Assembly (NCBI GenBank): GCA_000149265.1
Contig: CH003412.1
Location: forward strand, 3,379,759-3,443,758
Direction: 5' to 3'
From: Ciona savignyi
Taxonomy: Eukaryota > Chordata > Ascidiacea > Phlebobranchia > Cionidae
DNA: 64,000 bases
Shown: positions 24,990-36,092 of the stretch, in pieces
How positions within the stretch are numbered: the first letter of the stretch is position 1
How the letters are laid out: every line of letters begins with the position of its first letter
The notes under the pieces: model-generated
Told to the model about the DNA's origin: nothing
Database searches by the model: none
What the model saw: the letters and a program-made list of their open reading frames with translations, nothing else
Position numbers and translations under genes: made by a program

Positions 24990-25957
24990 TAAAAATGTCT
25001 GGCAGTGGAGATTTATGATGCTTTATATCCTGCTCAACATTTTTTATTTGATTTCATCGGGTTCTACTTCAACTTTGGGATAGGCTACTAGGTATGTGGG
25101 TCTGTCGGGCACACCCAACCACTAGAATGTCTTGCAATAGTTCATGTATTATACCCTGGGCTATGTCAGACATTTTTTAATATGTTTCGTGAGGTTACCT
25201 TTTGTGCTAATTTAGCTCAATTTTTGGAACATGGGACATTTGAGGGCGTCTGGCAGGCACAGTCCACCACTTAAATCGTCTGGCGTTGGCGATTTACGAT
25301 ACCGTAGACCATGACGAACATTTTTCATTTAGTTTCATCGGGTTACCTCATGAGCTAATCTAGCTCAATTTTGGGGTCTAGTTATATGGGTCTGGCGGGC
25401 ACTTCCCACCACTTGAAATGTCTGGCAATAGCCATTCATGATACCCTAGGATATGCCGAACATTTTCCAATATGTTTCGTGAGGTTACCTCACAAGCTAA
25501 TCTAGCTTAATTTTTGGAACATGGGGCGTTTGAGGGCGTCTGGCAGGCACAGTCCACCACTTAAATCGTCTGGCATTGGCGATTTACGATACCGTAGACC
25601 ATGACGAACATTTTTCATTTAGTTTCATCGGGTTACCTCATGAGCTAATCTAGCTCAATTTTGGGGTCTAGTTACGTGGGTCTGGCGGGCACTTCCCACC
25701 ACTTGAAATGTCTGGCAATGGCCATTTATGATACCATGGGATATGCCGAACATTTTCCAATATGTTTCGTCGGGTTACCTTTGGAGCTAATCTAGCTCAA
25801 TTTGTGGGTCTCCTCTTTACGCCCCCCTGGCCACATCCACCACAATGTGCCCGGCAGACGTCCATTTTCTTTCATGGAAATATACATAGATCATTGCTAT
25901 ATAGAAAAAAATTGGTTACTTTTCCAGCTATGTTGACCCCTACGGGCTCCCGGACTA
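24990..25957 (-). repeat. Right TIR of the Academ-like element
   Basis: Reverse-complement partner of 18749-19710, including the outer 'atctatgtatatttccatg'/'catggaaatatacatagat' block and at least five 145-bp monomers (near 25208, 25365, 25495, 25650, 25790). The monomers nearest the coding region are the most diverged, in both TIRs. Confidence 0.8.
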
Positions 25958-26581
25958 TTAGTGGTACCTTTTTATTGTTATTTGAATAAAAAAATATAAA
26001 GAAAACACGGCAAAATTTTACGTTGCAGATAATCTTGTAGGGAAAAATACCTCATGGTTTAATAGCTGATTTTATTTCTTTAGTCTATGTCTAGTTCAAG
26101 CAAAATAAAAACCCATACGCAAACGTTAAGTAAGATCGCATAAGCGTGTGTGTATCTGTGTGTGTGTGTGGTTGCGGCGCAACCAAGAACGACTTCTGGT
26201 GAAAAGCTAGTGTATTCACGCAGAATAGCCGATGCAGTTACACTTATACTAAGCTTTCACAGGATAAAGTAATGTTTGCGAAATGGCTTGTGTATTATAT
26301 AACTCAAACTATACTACATGAAGTTATAAACTTTAAACTTTGCTACCTGAAGTTTATAAGTTTTATTACAATTTAAAGGTTTTAAATGTCTTTTTAGAAG
26401 TGTTTATGTAAATTGCCTGTAGCGCTACAGTGGTTTTCCAGAAGCAGCAAATAGGGTGGAATGTCTAGCAAATTTTAGTTCTTTCGTCTCTGTGTTAGGT
26501 TTAACTGCTTTAACTAGAAAGCAATTATTCACAGATATTTTGGTCGTCAATTTGCACAACTAGGCAAATTAAGCATTAGGA

Positions 26582-29177
26582 ATGCAGATTCTATGCTTCA
26601 TTATAGTTCTTTGTGTATTTGCATCATCGGCCGTTGGGGCTTACCCAGAAAGCACGGTTGGATATGAACAACCGGTGTACAACTTGACTGCAAACCAGCC
26701 AAAGGTATTAATAAACACTGTTATAGATGCGCTTTAGCTAAATTATTACATTTGCACACTATTGTGATCACTTTGACGGCCAAGTCTGACAATGCCTAAA
26801 TTTAGATCATCGATATTTTAAACGATTATTCTTTTGTCGTGCTTTTCTTGTTTTTAATGTGTAATTAAAATGTTATATTTATATATTTGCAAACAAGAAA
26901 CTAAACTTTACATCGTGAAATAACTTAGTGCACATATTCCCCCAGGACGGCTCTTATGAAGTTCGAAGATACGCCACAAGCAAATGGGCCAGGACCAATG
27001 TAACTGCTTGGTCGTGGGAGGAAGCAAGTGCAACCGGGTTTAAACGACTTTTCGCTTACATTAGTGGAGACAACAACGGACGTACGTCACGTGTATAAAT
27101 TCCTCTAGTCTAGACTATATACAAAAAAACACGATTGAGCCATCCTGGTGTATTCATTTCATCGTTCGTCGATTGGTTTTGATTTAACTGTTTTTCTTTT
27201 TAATGTATTCGGTAGACGGTAATAGTGTTTTGCATCTACGTATTGCATATATTACAATTTAAGGGGTTTACTGTGGTAACTTGGCGAATGTAGACTTCGT
27301 TTGTACTTTTCCACTTCATGTTACTAATTTACAACTTTTAATTTATATGAATATTACTTAGCACTTCCAAAATACCATTGTTAAATAATATTTGGCGCCG
27401 AAAATTTGCAAAATGGCGTCATGCTTATTTGTTTGGTTCCGTAGGGAATTTCCCTTGGGTAAATTACTAAAAGTAACCACTTTAAATCGAAACCATAATA
27501 TCTAACACCTAGAGATGCACTTGAAGGGCCATGCCCTCCCATTTTAAATGAAGCGTAAATGCGACTGATCGATAGTTTCAGTAGAGTTGAATTTGGGGAT
27601 TTCCCTAAAATGGGTTAAAGCTAGGTAAAGGTCGTACGCCAGTCATTGTTTTTTTAGTTTACAGTAACTTTAATTCTTATCTTATTTGGAAAATACTGTG
27701 TAACTATAATTAAAGTTATCTTCCAACTTGAAAAGAAAACTGTGTAGCTACAATTTTAATTATTCTAATCTAATTTTAGAGTTAAATATTGTCTAGGTTT
27801 TAAGTCTCCTAACAAGCGACTTTTAACGTCACACGTACGCTTTATTATTTAATATAATAACTCTAAGTAATTTGCAAAACAATTTATTGCAAAAATAATT
27901 ATGCAACACAAAAATAAAAGGAAAAAAATAGAAGTAAAATATGCGGCTGGTGCAGCTCGGTACCAACTGATCTGAGGACTATAGTATCGGGGTCGGGGGC
28001 CACTGCTTTATAGTACACTATTTACTAAATTAGGAACTTCATGTATTTGTAATATGTGTTGGTATTTTTCTTAACCGTATAACAGCGATATACATTAACA
28101 AAGTTGCAACATGGTTTACCTATACGATGCAATCGAATATGCATGTAGCATAAAAATTAAACTCTAAAATTAAAACTTTTAAAACAGAAATCAAAATGGA
28201 TATGACGGTTCCTGTAGTTGTCGGGTTCTACGCAAATCCATGCGTCTTCTGCCAAGATCACTTCACCGTGTGGTTCTACATACCGGAGATATATCAGGCA
28301 TCTCCACCCATTCCGACTGATCCATCTATCAGTATAATACTCATGGAAAGCTGGGTTGAATACTTCAGGTGCTTCAGTACTATTGCACTAAATTTAGCCT
28401 TAACTGTTTCTATTTTACGAATCCTTGCTTCATGCGGTGTTTGGTATTGCGAATATTTCTTTCATTAACTGTATAACTCCTGCCCTATTACTTTTTCGAA
28501 AATCACCATAATCGCATATGACGAAATATCTAACTGTTTAAGAACGTCTCTTATAATATAACGCAACAGGGGTAAAACTAGGTCGCAATGTTATTATGTT
28601 GTGTATTGCTGTATCAGTATCAACTGTTAAGGTTATAACGCCACAGCGGTAAAACCAGGTTTCAACTGTTAAGGCAAGGCACCTGGCGGACTTTGCATCT
28701 TTTACACGACCAAAAATGTAGCAATGTCTCCATTTTTACAATAACACCATTCAACTTGATGCTGTGAGCATGAGTTAAATGTATAAATGGGATGTCCCTC
28801 CCTATATTTGTCCTGTTGCATAGTTCAAGATGCGTATACCAACTTCATCATGTCTAGCCTGTACAAATCGTTCCTTTCCAGTGCAAAGCCCAAATAGGTC
28901 AAAATAAAATACCAATGTTTTCATTTAAAATAAAATTCTAAAATCTTCATATTCAGCCTCTAAGTAGATTGACATAAAATTTTGTTTTAGAATATTCTCA
29001 GGATTCGCTGTAGGAGATAGACCATACAAGGAGACAAATCACTTAAGCAAAGATATGAAGAAGAACGGAATGGCTGCAGATATAGACGAATCCACTATGT
29101 ACCTTGGGTCATATGACCCCCCATTCAAGATGTTTCACCGTCATAATGAAGTCAGCATGATAAAAGCCAAGAAATAG
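26582..29177 (+). CDS. SOUL/HEBP2-like heme-binding protein, copy B (secreted)
   Basis: SOUL-family proteins bind heme or related tetrapyrroles; vertebrate HEBP1/2 are mostly intracellular, whereas this one starts with a signal peptide. Exons 26582-26704, 26946-27081, 28188-28368, 28991-29177 (123, 136, 181, 187 bp; phases 0/1/2) join to 208 residues with no stop. Residues 1-19 form a hydrophobic leader ending SSAVGA. The SOUL fold motifs follow: YEVRRYATSKW (near 45), GFKRLFAYISGDN (near 75), MDMTVPV (near 90), CQDHFTVWFYIPE, SPPIPTDPSISI, WVEYF, and the C-terminal DPPFKMFHRHNEVSMIKAKK, which matches the end of HEBP2. A potential N-glycosylation site NLT lies in exon 1. It sits in unit B, 600 bp downstream of the transposon's right end, so its upstream region may be altered. 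No pseudogene lesion seen. Confidence 0.85.
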
Positions 29178-29639
29178 ACGCCAATAATGTGCCACATATT
29201 ATTATGCATGTTCAAGCCTATAACCAAATCAGTTTGTAAATACATATGCTATATTGCTATCAATGTGTACATAACCGCAAGGTGTAGCCATACTCAAAAG
29301 TTAGCCCCCCCAAAAAATATATAAACAGAAATATTACTGTTTCTTAACAACCGGCCAAAACTCAATTCGCACATGAAATACTTTTAATACAAATTTAAAG
29401 TTTCTCGGGTAAGGATGGGCTTCTAACTGCTCACGTATTTAAATGGTAAATTTTTCCGGGTCTTCAAAAAAATAATTAATAATACAGAGATTTAAAAAAT
29501 TAAATGGTTTGTTTATATTGTGCTTCGTTTAAAATGTATTTGCGTTATTTAATATGGAACAAAAAAACGACGTCTTTTATGGATTAAAATCATCCCACCA
29601 CTAGTAGGACTTTCTTTTTTTACTGCCAAATCGAACAAT

Positions 29640-30436
29640 CAATTTAGAGGGAACAGGTAGCAGGCGAAAACATTAAGTCAGCCACCAGCAGTTTTGCATC
29701 TGCAGTTAAAAGAAGCGTGCAAGTTTCTGGATACGTGACCGGAAGACCAAACTACATAAGCTTTAGAACCAAGAAAGTTAATCGTAGAGAAAAATTGTGG
29801 AAGTTATTGGAAAAAACAAATTTTCCAACAAATAAACTAGTGGCAGAATTAAGGGGTAACCTGCTGGATGCTACTTGTACAAAGCGGCAATTCGCATTAG
29901 AACTTTACGAGAAGATTTTGGAAGAGTATAGCACTTACGCTGTAAACATGTACGAACTGGACAGAATATCAACTGCTATTGGACGCCGATAATTCTACCC
30001 AACGAAATAATTGAAAAATATCTAAAGGAACACCATGGAAAAGTGTTAACGCGGTTAGACAAACAAGGTATGCAGACTGGCCAAAGAATAGCAAAATATG
30101 AACAAGGACTACCTGGACAAGAAGCCAATTCTTAGTTATAATGTGGTTGAAGGGCACAAAATGTACGTGAGTTACAAAAGACAAAGCCTAACCTGTAAAC
30201 ATTGCCAGGAAGCGGGGCACAAGTTTGCGAGCTGCCCCAAGCGAAACGCAACAACAGAGTTTCCCGCGCTTCCAGCCGTCGTTGCCCACACACCACAGAC
30301 AGCAACGCATGAAACTAAGAAGGAACAGCGCAATCATGAAGTTATTGAAGTGAAAAAACACCTAAGGCACAAAAGCCAACAGATATTTCACACAAAACAC
30401 AACCAACCAAAAACCAAACAAATGAAAAAGAATTAG
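29640..30436 (+). pseudogene. LINE ORF1-like (RRM-CCHC) relic in unit B
   Basis: Two same-frame open stretches (29717-29992 and 30098-30436) are linked by a stretch readable only in another frame (about 29990-30115), so at least two frameshifts are present. The sequence has the pattern of non-LTR retrotransposon ORF1 proteins: a basic N-terminal half, a TGQRI stretch, then YNVVEGHKMYVSYKRQSLTC leading into a CX2CX4HX4C zinc knuckle (CKHCQEAGHKFASC) and a Lys/Gln/His-rich tail. No reverse transcriptase follows. It lies about 0.5 kb downstream of the SOUL gene, as in unit A. Confidence 0.65.
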
Positions 30437-30440
30437 AAAT

Positions 30441-31425
30441 GCTAATTATAAGGACATTATCGAATACACTAAGATTATATCAGCAATGCAAAAACCACTT
30501 AATGATGCTTCAACTGATATTACGAATCCAGCGCTGGCGTACGGTACGACAGTAGCGTATATTGTCCTGGAAAAGTGCCAAACTGTCAAAAATACTTACA
30601 TTTGGATCTCCGCCATACCCCTAACTACCGAATCATGGAAAAATATTTATAAAAAATCATTTTACTCTACATGCACTTGCTGAGTATTGACTCCGCTCGT
30701 TTTAGATCAAATTCAATCTAAGAGCCCCTAAAAGCTGACTAATACATTTTAATTAGGCTAAGATTCAAAGTTTAAAATACTACTTGGAGTGAAAATAACT
30801 AGCGGGCCGCACAAAAATCTCAGGTGGGCCGCAACATCCCTGCTCTAGTATATAAATGTAAACTTCAAAAAATGTCCCAGATGTTTAAATTTTTTAAGAA
30901 CCTTTTAATAGAAATTCGTACATTCGAAAAATTATCGCAAAATCCAAAAAAATAAGTCATTTAACCACAAATTGAAGTGGACATCTGTCAGTCCACACTG
31001 TTTTGCTGTACAGCATTTGTTCTTACTGTTGTGTCGTATATTCTTAATAAGATGTCACCGCCAAAAAAACAGTCAAATAAGAAGGCGTTTAACCAATGAT
31101 GCTCCCAATCTCTTCAATGCAAACTGACCTCACAAAAATGGCTGTCATATAAGCTATGTAACCTTAACCCAAAACCCTCCAAATTTATAACTTTTAAACA
31201 CCATAACTAAGAAGGAACATGTAATTAGTTGGCGCATGTGATGATATACCAGTAGCCTACACCCATATGGTGATATACCAGTACACCCATGTGATGATAC
31301 TACCAGTATACCCTTAGCTAAAAGGCCTCCTGGTGCGACCTACTTACACAAGTCCTTAACATGCGGAACAGTTTAAACGCGCCGACTCGCACACTCCGAA
31401 TCTCACTATGGGTGATGGGTGGTTT
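30441..31425. other. Repeat-derived spacer with a partial hAT MITE end
   Basis: No gene. About 30715-30850 is a diverged copy of the 3' part of the hAT MITE at 31434-32170 (shared 'actagcgggccgcacaaaaatctcaggtgggccgca' region, followed by 'acatccctg'). A small duplication 'gtgatgatac/atatacca gta caccc' repeats three times near 31238-31305. Confidence 0.5.
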
Positions 31426-31433
31426 GTTTAGTG

Positions 31434-32170
31434 CAGGGATGTCCAACCTTTTATTGTAATAGGCCGCATTGTCACTTAAAATAATTCAATGGGCCGCAGA
31501 ACCTTAAAAATGGCAGGGTTCGAATTTATGGTTTTGAAATGATTTGCGAAATGCGCGGATTAGGAGCGCGCGAAAAAAAATTTTGGTTATGATAAATTGC
31601 CTTAAACGACCAGAAAGAAAGCAGACAGTACCGTTATTTATTAGTACAGTAATGATAAATTGCAATAAACGTAAATTTAAAAGGGTATGTTATGTTGAAG
31701 GCAAACGATGTTATATTAACGTGTTGAGAATTTATTATTAAAAGTGCGCGAAATCAGTACCGGTAATTTATATTTTCTCGATTTTATTAAATTTTGTAAT
31801 TCGCGAACTTTAGAAAACGGTTCGCGAATAGCGATTAGCGATCCCTTAATTCCAACCCTGAATGGGTACATAAAGAAACAATTAAAAGCCATTAATTTCA
31901 TCTTTGAAAAAAGGAACAAATAACACACATATAGAAAGAAACAAAAACTTATTTCTGCAATACAAAGTCAATGAGATAAGTGTTTGTTGTCAGTATGTTT
32001 CTTTCTGCAGTTTTGATGTTTACTGCGTCCCTAAAAGCTGACTGATACATTTTAATTAGGCCAAGATTTAAAGTTCAAAATACTACTTGAAGTAAAAATG
32101 ACTAGCGGGCCGCACAAAAATCTCAGGTGGGCCGCACTGCAGCCCGCGGGCCGCAGGTTGGACATCCCTG
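31434..32170. mobile_element. hAT-type MITE, 737 bp, perfect 8-bp TSD
   Basis: Starts CAGGGATGTCCAACCT and ends with the inverse, AGGTTGGACATCCCTG. Flanks GTTTAGTG at 31426-31433 and 32171-32178 are an exact 8-bp target-site duplication. The subterminal regions are rich in 'gggccgca' motifs on both sides. The short open frames inside show no transposase similarity. Confidence 0.85.
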
Positions 32171-32935
32171 GTTTAGTGAATGGACGTTATGCGTTGAGCG
32201 GTTTTCTGTTACAATGCTTTACATAAATATACACATAACAAATATTAATAAACAATTAGCTTACCAACTGTTTTTTCGTAGGTCTACAAATTCAGTAAGC
32301 AAATATACGTGGCGTCATTACAAGCATAAGTACAAAAAGGAAAGAAAACCACGAGGTTCACGGAATTATAAAACTCTATGCATTATTACAAAGAGTGACC
32401 TCACAATGGTTAACATAGACACTTAAAAAACAATAGTTTAAAAACAGATTAGGCTTTACAGATGTTACACTTAGCAAATCGGGGAGTAACACCAAAAAAG
32501 GATAAAAAGGCCTAGGCTACTATGGAACCTAATTCTAATCCAGTTCACCACACTAATCTTAAAATGAGAAATACCTTAAAATTCTTAATTTTTATTTTGT
32601 TATTCACCTTCCCAATTCTCCCCCCCCTTTCTTCCCTTCTCTCCTCGATAAATACATTTGTTTGATTTACCGTTCATGCTTCAAGATTTGCCATTATTTA
32701 ATACTGGGGAAAAAATGAATAATCATTTTTTTTATTTAAATAACGATACCACCTCTTGCACATTTGTTAAGGCGGTTGGTATAGTTAAGATATGTATTAA
32801 TATGCATTCACATAAAATGCAGCTGTAAGATTGCCGTTTGCAAAATGCACTCTTGCGTCAGATCAACGTAATTGTGTTATAACGTCTAGTTCTGACGCTC
32901 ATGTAGCATTTAGCATACGTTATATAAGACGATGT

Positions 32936-33111
32936 TGTTGTATTGTGTAAACTATTCCTTAGTTTATTGCGTTGCCTCCACGATGATTTATAATGATTAC
33001 TCCCCCACGCCCTCGACATTCCTGCATTCCCCGCGCGAGCTAATTGTATATACCTCGTGTTTGTTTGCCTGTTTAAGGCAGTTGGTACTTAACAAAATTC
33101 AGAATATAACA
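32936..33111 (+). repeat. 5' LTR of gypsy element
   Basis: 176 bp, begins TGTTGTATTGTG and ends GAATATAACA. It matches 38649-38824 at all but one position. It is short for a Ty3/gypsy LTR; promoter elements inside could not be assigned with certainty. Confidence 0.92.
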
Positions 33112-33126
33112 TGGTGTCAGAAGTGG
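33112..33126 (+). promoter_or_regulatory. Primer-binding site, tRNA-Leu-like
   Basis: TGGTGTCAGAAGTGG starts immediately after the 5' LTR. It is complementary to a tRNA 3' end reading ...CTTCTGACACCA, the acceptor pattern of a leucine tRNA. The tRNA identity is inferred from my knowledge of tRNA-Leu acceptor stems. Confidence 0.65.
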
Positions 33127-33165
33127 TAAATTAAATATTGTTAAAGTTCTTAGAAGTATAAAAAG

Positions 33166-34023
33166 ATGGCGAATTTTCAAGTAGCTACTCCAGAAGGGTT
33201 TGATTTTGAAAAACCAGAAAGTTGGCCACAATGGTCCAAACGTTTCGAACGATTTCGCGTTGCTTCGGGGCTTGTTTCCAAGTCTAATGTGCTACAAGTG
33301 AATACCTTAATCTATTGTATGGGAGGAAAAGCAGAAGAAATATTTACAGCGCTTGAATTAACTGAAGAAGAAGCAAAACAATATGCAGAAGTGAAAGCCA
33401 AATTTGATCAATATTTCAACGTGCGACGAAACTTAATATTCGAGCGAGCACAATTCAACAAGAGAAATCAACGTCCAGGTGAACCTATCGACCAATATAT
33501 AACGTGCTTATACTCAATGAGTGAACATTTAGAGTACGGTGAGCTCAAAGACGAACTACTACGAGATAGACTAGTCATTGGAATAACTGATAAAGGATTG
33601 TCACAAAAATTCCAAATGGATCCAGAATTGACACTTAAAAAAGCTATAGATACTGCACGGCAAACCGAAAGGGTTAAAATTCAACAACGGAAACTGCTTA
33701 ACGCAAACGAAGAACATATTGAAGAGGAACTGATAGGAGCGGCGAGAGCAAAATACCAAACAAACCAATTACCAGAACGAAGAGAGAAAACCTGCGATAG
33801 ATGCGGATGGCAACAGCACCTCAATCAAGATAAGTGTCCCGCTCTAAATACTAAATGCTACAAGTGTTTCAAAATTGGACATTTTGCGAGACGTTGTCGT
33901 ACGAAATTTGTAGGTGAAGTCTTTACATGTGAGTACGATGTTGCTAATAACGGTGAAAGTAAAATATTTAACCCTATTGTGCTACGTGCGTATGTGGGCG
34001 CTTCATTTACCTCGACGTCTTGA
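33166..34023 (+). CDS. gag: Gypsy gag (capsid/nucleocapsid)
   Basis: 285 residues from the ATG 55 bp after the LTR. The N-terminal half has the retrotransposon gag (capsid-like) pattern, including RFRVASGL, AEEIFTAL and FERAQFNKRNQRPGEPIDQY. The C-terminus carries zinc-binding sites: CDRCG...C and a canonical CX2CX4HX4C knuckle (CYKCFKIGHFARRC). The frame ends at TGA 34021-34023, and the protease frame continues in the same phase right after it. That makes the stop either a readthrough signal or a point mutation in an ancestral gag-pol frame. Confidence 0.85.
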   Translation: MANFQVATPEGFDFEKPESWPQWSKRFERFRVASGLVSKSNVLQVNTLIYCMGGKAEEIFTALELTEEEAKQYAEVKAKFDQYFNVRRNLIFERAQFNKRNQRPGEPIDQYITCLYSMSEHLEYGELKDELLRDRLVIGITDKGLSQKFQMDPELTLKKAIDTARQTERVKIQQRKLLNANEEHIEEELIGAARAKYQTNQLPERREKTCDRCGWQQHLNQDKCPALNTKCYKCFKIGHFARRCRTKFVGEVFTCEYDVANNGESKIFNPIVLRAYVGASFTSTS

Positions 34024-34578
34024 GATAAGTGGATGACAGAAGTTGGAATTTTAAACCGTAAGATTTTATTTAAAATCGACACTGGAGCAGACGTTAGTAT
34101 CTTACCTTTTACTATTTATAAAACTTTAACAAAACTTCGACTGGAAAAGAGCGACCGACGTCTCATAGGTCCCGACGGCAAAATCGTAGAAGTTTTGGGT
34201 ATGATTCCGTCATGTAGTATTTCTATTAACGGGAATGTCAGCACACAAGCATTGTATGTAACAAAAGGCGGAAAATACCCATTGCTTGGAAAACCTGCAA
34301 TTGAGGCTTTAAAGTTACTAACGTACGTTAGTGAAGTAAATGTAGGCCTACCATTGGCCAGTTGGAAACAGCGCTACCCGAAGCTGTTTGGTAGTTTAGG
34401 TAAATTACCTGGTGAATATAACATTGAAATAAGTAAGGACGCCACGCCATACCACATTAAAAACCCGCGACGCGTGGCATTTCCTTTGTTGGCTAAAGTA
34501 AAGTCTGAACTCGAAGAAATGAGAAAAGGAAATATAACTAGAGAGTGTCAACCACGTGTTAACCACCACTATTTGTAA
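34024..34578 (+). pseudogene. pol: Gypsy pol 5' part: protease, interrupted
   Basis: Same phase as gag. Contains the aspartic protease active site KIDTGADVSILP (near 34073-34108) and a GKPAIEALKLL flap-distal stretch, then the linker leading towards the reverse transcriptase. It breaks off at about 34530, where foreign sequence begins, and the frame closes at 34578 within the insertion. Confidence 0.8.
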
Positions 34579-36092
34579 AACACATGTTGTATACCCTATA
34601 TTCATGCTACAGGGTCCCTAACCACAATTTGTATTTTATACACTGAGTATGTAGTTTGTTTCTGCAAGCATAAACGCATGGGTCCCATAGTTAACAGACC
34701 AAACTTAATTTACATTTTTAGTTGAATAAAGAATAAACGTTTTAAATTTACGAACATTTTACCACAAATGTTTTAAATTATAGCTTGATTTCAAGCGCTG
34801 TAGTAAAATAAAGCTAAATTTCCAAAACGGCCCGATTTAGTTTTTCATGATTTCAGGGAATTCCCCTGGGTTTGGTAGATAAGTTTCTGTTTTTACATAA
34901 GTGAGTCATGTTAAGTAACAATTCTTAAAGTTTTAATCTGATTTGTCGACTTCTTGTTGAAGATGTCATTGCGATATGGCATGTCTGCCACAATTAAAAT
35001 TTAGGAACATATCTTTGTTTGTGGTGTAAACTCTAACCTAATTAAATGTTTTCTTTTTTTAATTGGCACAAAGTGTCTAATGTTTTAACATTTTACCGAA
35101 TTTTATTAAAATTACAGCAGCCGTTCAAGTGCTATGCCCAAAAAATCTAGTTTTTTAGAAAAAAAAGGTTTTGGTTTTTAACGTCTCAGGGGAATTTCCC
35201 TAGATTCATTACCCAAAATTTTGGTTTCTGCTTATCTAGATTATGTTCTGTTACAAATGTCAAATTTTTATTGCGATTTCATTACTCCTTTTGCTAGATT
35301 TCGGGGCAACATGGCATGCTTGTCACAATCATAATTAGAGAACAAAATCCGATTTTTAGGGTATTTCCCTAGGTTATTTTTTTATTTCTTTTAAGTGTTA
35401 AATCAGTGACTAGTGCACTAACATTCCACCAAATTTGATTCAAATTGGAGCAGCCGTTCAAGCGCTATGGCCTAAAAAGCTAATTTTTTAGAAAAAAAAC
35501 GACCGTTTTGGTTTTTAACGTCCAAGGGGAATTCCCCTAAATTTATTACCCAAAATTTTGGTTCCTGCATATCTAGGCCATGTTGTCTAAAAAATTACCA
35601 AGTTTCATTGCGATTCCATTATTCCTTCTGGTAGATGTCGGGGCGCCATAGCATGCCTATCACAATTATCATTTAACAGCAAAAGTTAAATTTTTAGGGT
35701 ATTTCCCTAGGTAATTTTTTTATTTCTTTTAAGTGTTAAATCAGTGACTAGTGCACTAACATTCCACCAAATTTGATTCAAATTGGAGCAGCCGTTCAAG
35801 CGCTATGGCCTAAAAAGCTATTTTTTTAGAAATAAATGACCGTTTTGGTTTTTAACGTCCAAGGGGAATTCCCCTAAATTTATTACCCAAAATTTTGGTT
35901 TCTGCATATCTAGGCCATGTTGTTTAAAAAATCACCAAGTTTCATTGCGATTCCATTATTCCTTTTGGTAGATGTCGGGGCGCCATGCCATGCCTGTCAA
36001 GCGTTTGACGAAGAAAAAAAAAAAAAGAAAAAAAAAAAGAAAAAAAAAAACGGACAAAAACAATATGTGTCCCATTTTTTCAAATGGGACCC
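34532..36092. mobile_element. Nested insertion splitting gypsy pol, with 335-bp repeats
   Basis: The pol linker stops near 34531 (...ggaaatataac) and resumes near 36093 (...cccataataac gcaagttaag); a short ATAAC duplication may flank the insert. Inside, a block beginning with 'agcagccgttcaag' recurs at about 35117, 35451 and 35787 (period about 335 bp) together with 'accaaaattttgg'-type and 'ggggaattcccct' motifs. Near the right end lies an A/G-only run (36010-36050). No coding region and no recognised superfamily; borders are accurate to about 10 bp. Confidence 0.6.

Larger units (their letters stand above)
18749..25957 (-). mobile_element. Academ-like (XPG-bearing) DNA transposon, 7.2 kb, decayed
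   Basis: Ends TAGTACGGGAGCCCGTAGGG (left) and its inverted match ending GGGCTCCCGGACTA (right) are flanked by a 3-bp duplication TTA (18746-18748 and 25958-25960). The empty site can be read from unit A near 13905, which supports the borders. TIRs are about 0.97 kb each and built of about 145-bp subrepeats. Between them is one minus-strand coding region (19819-24690) with a Cys/His-rich N-terminus and a C-terminal XPG/FEN1-like nuclease signature. A 3-bp TSD plus an XPG-type nuclease is what has been described for the Academ superfamily (the AcademX group), so I assign it there by inference. Frameshifts and stops in the coding region show this copy is inactive. Confidence 0.75.
17985..30440 (+). 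repeat. Segmental duplication unit B, split by a DNA transposon
   Basis: Leader 17985-18748 aligns with 13140-13900 of unit A; after the 7.2-kb insertion the unit resumes at 25958 ('gtggtacct...') and aligns with unit A from about 13905 onward. Without the insertion it is about 5.2 kb. It contains SOUL copy B and a better preserved ORF1 relic. The first 70 bases hold a short local triplication of 'ttaatatgtattcacat'. Confidence 0.75.
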
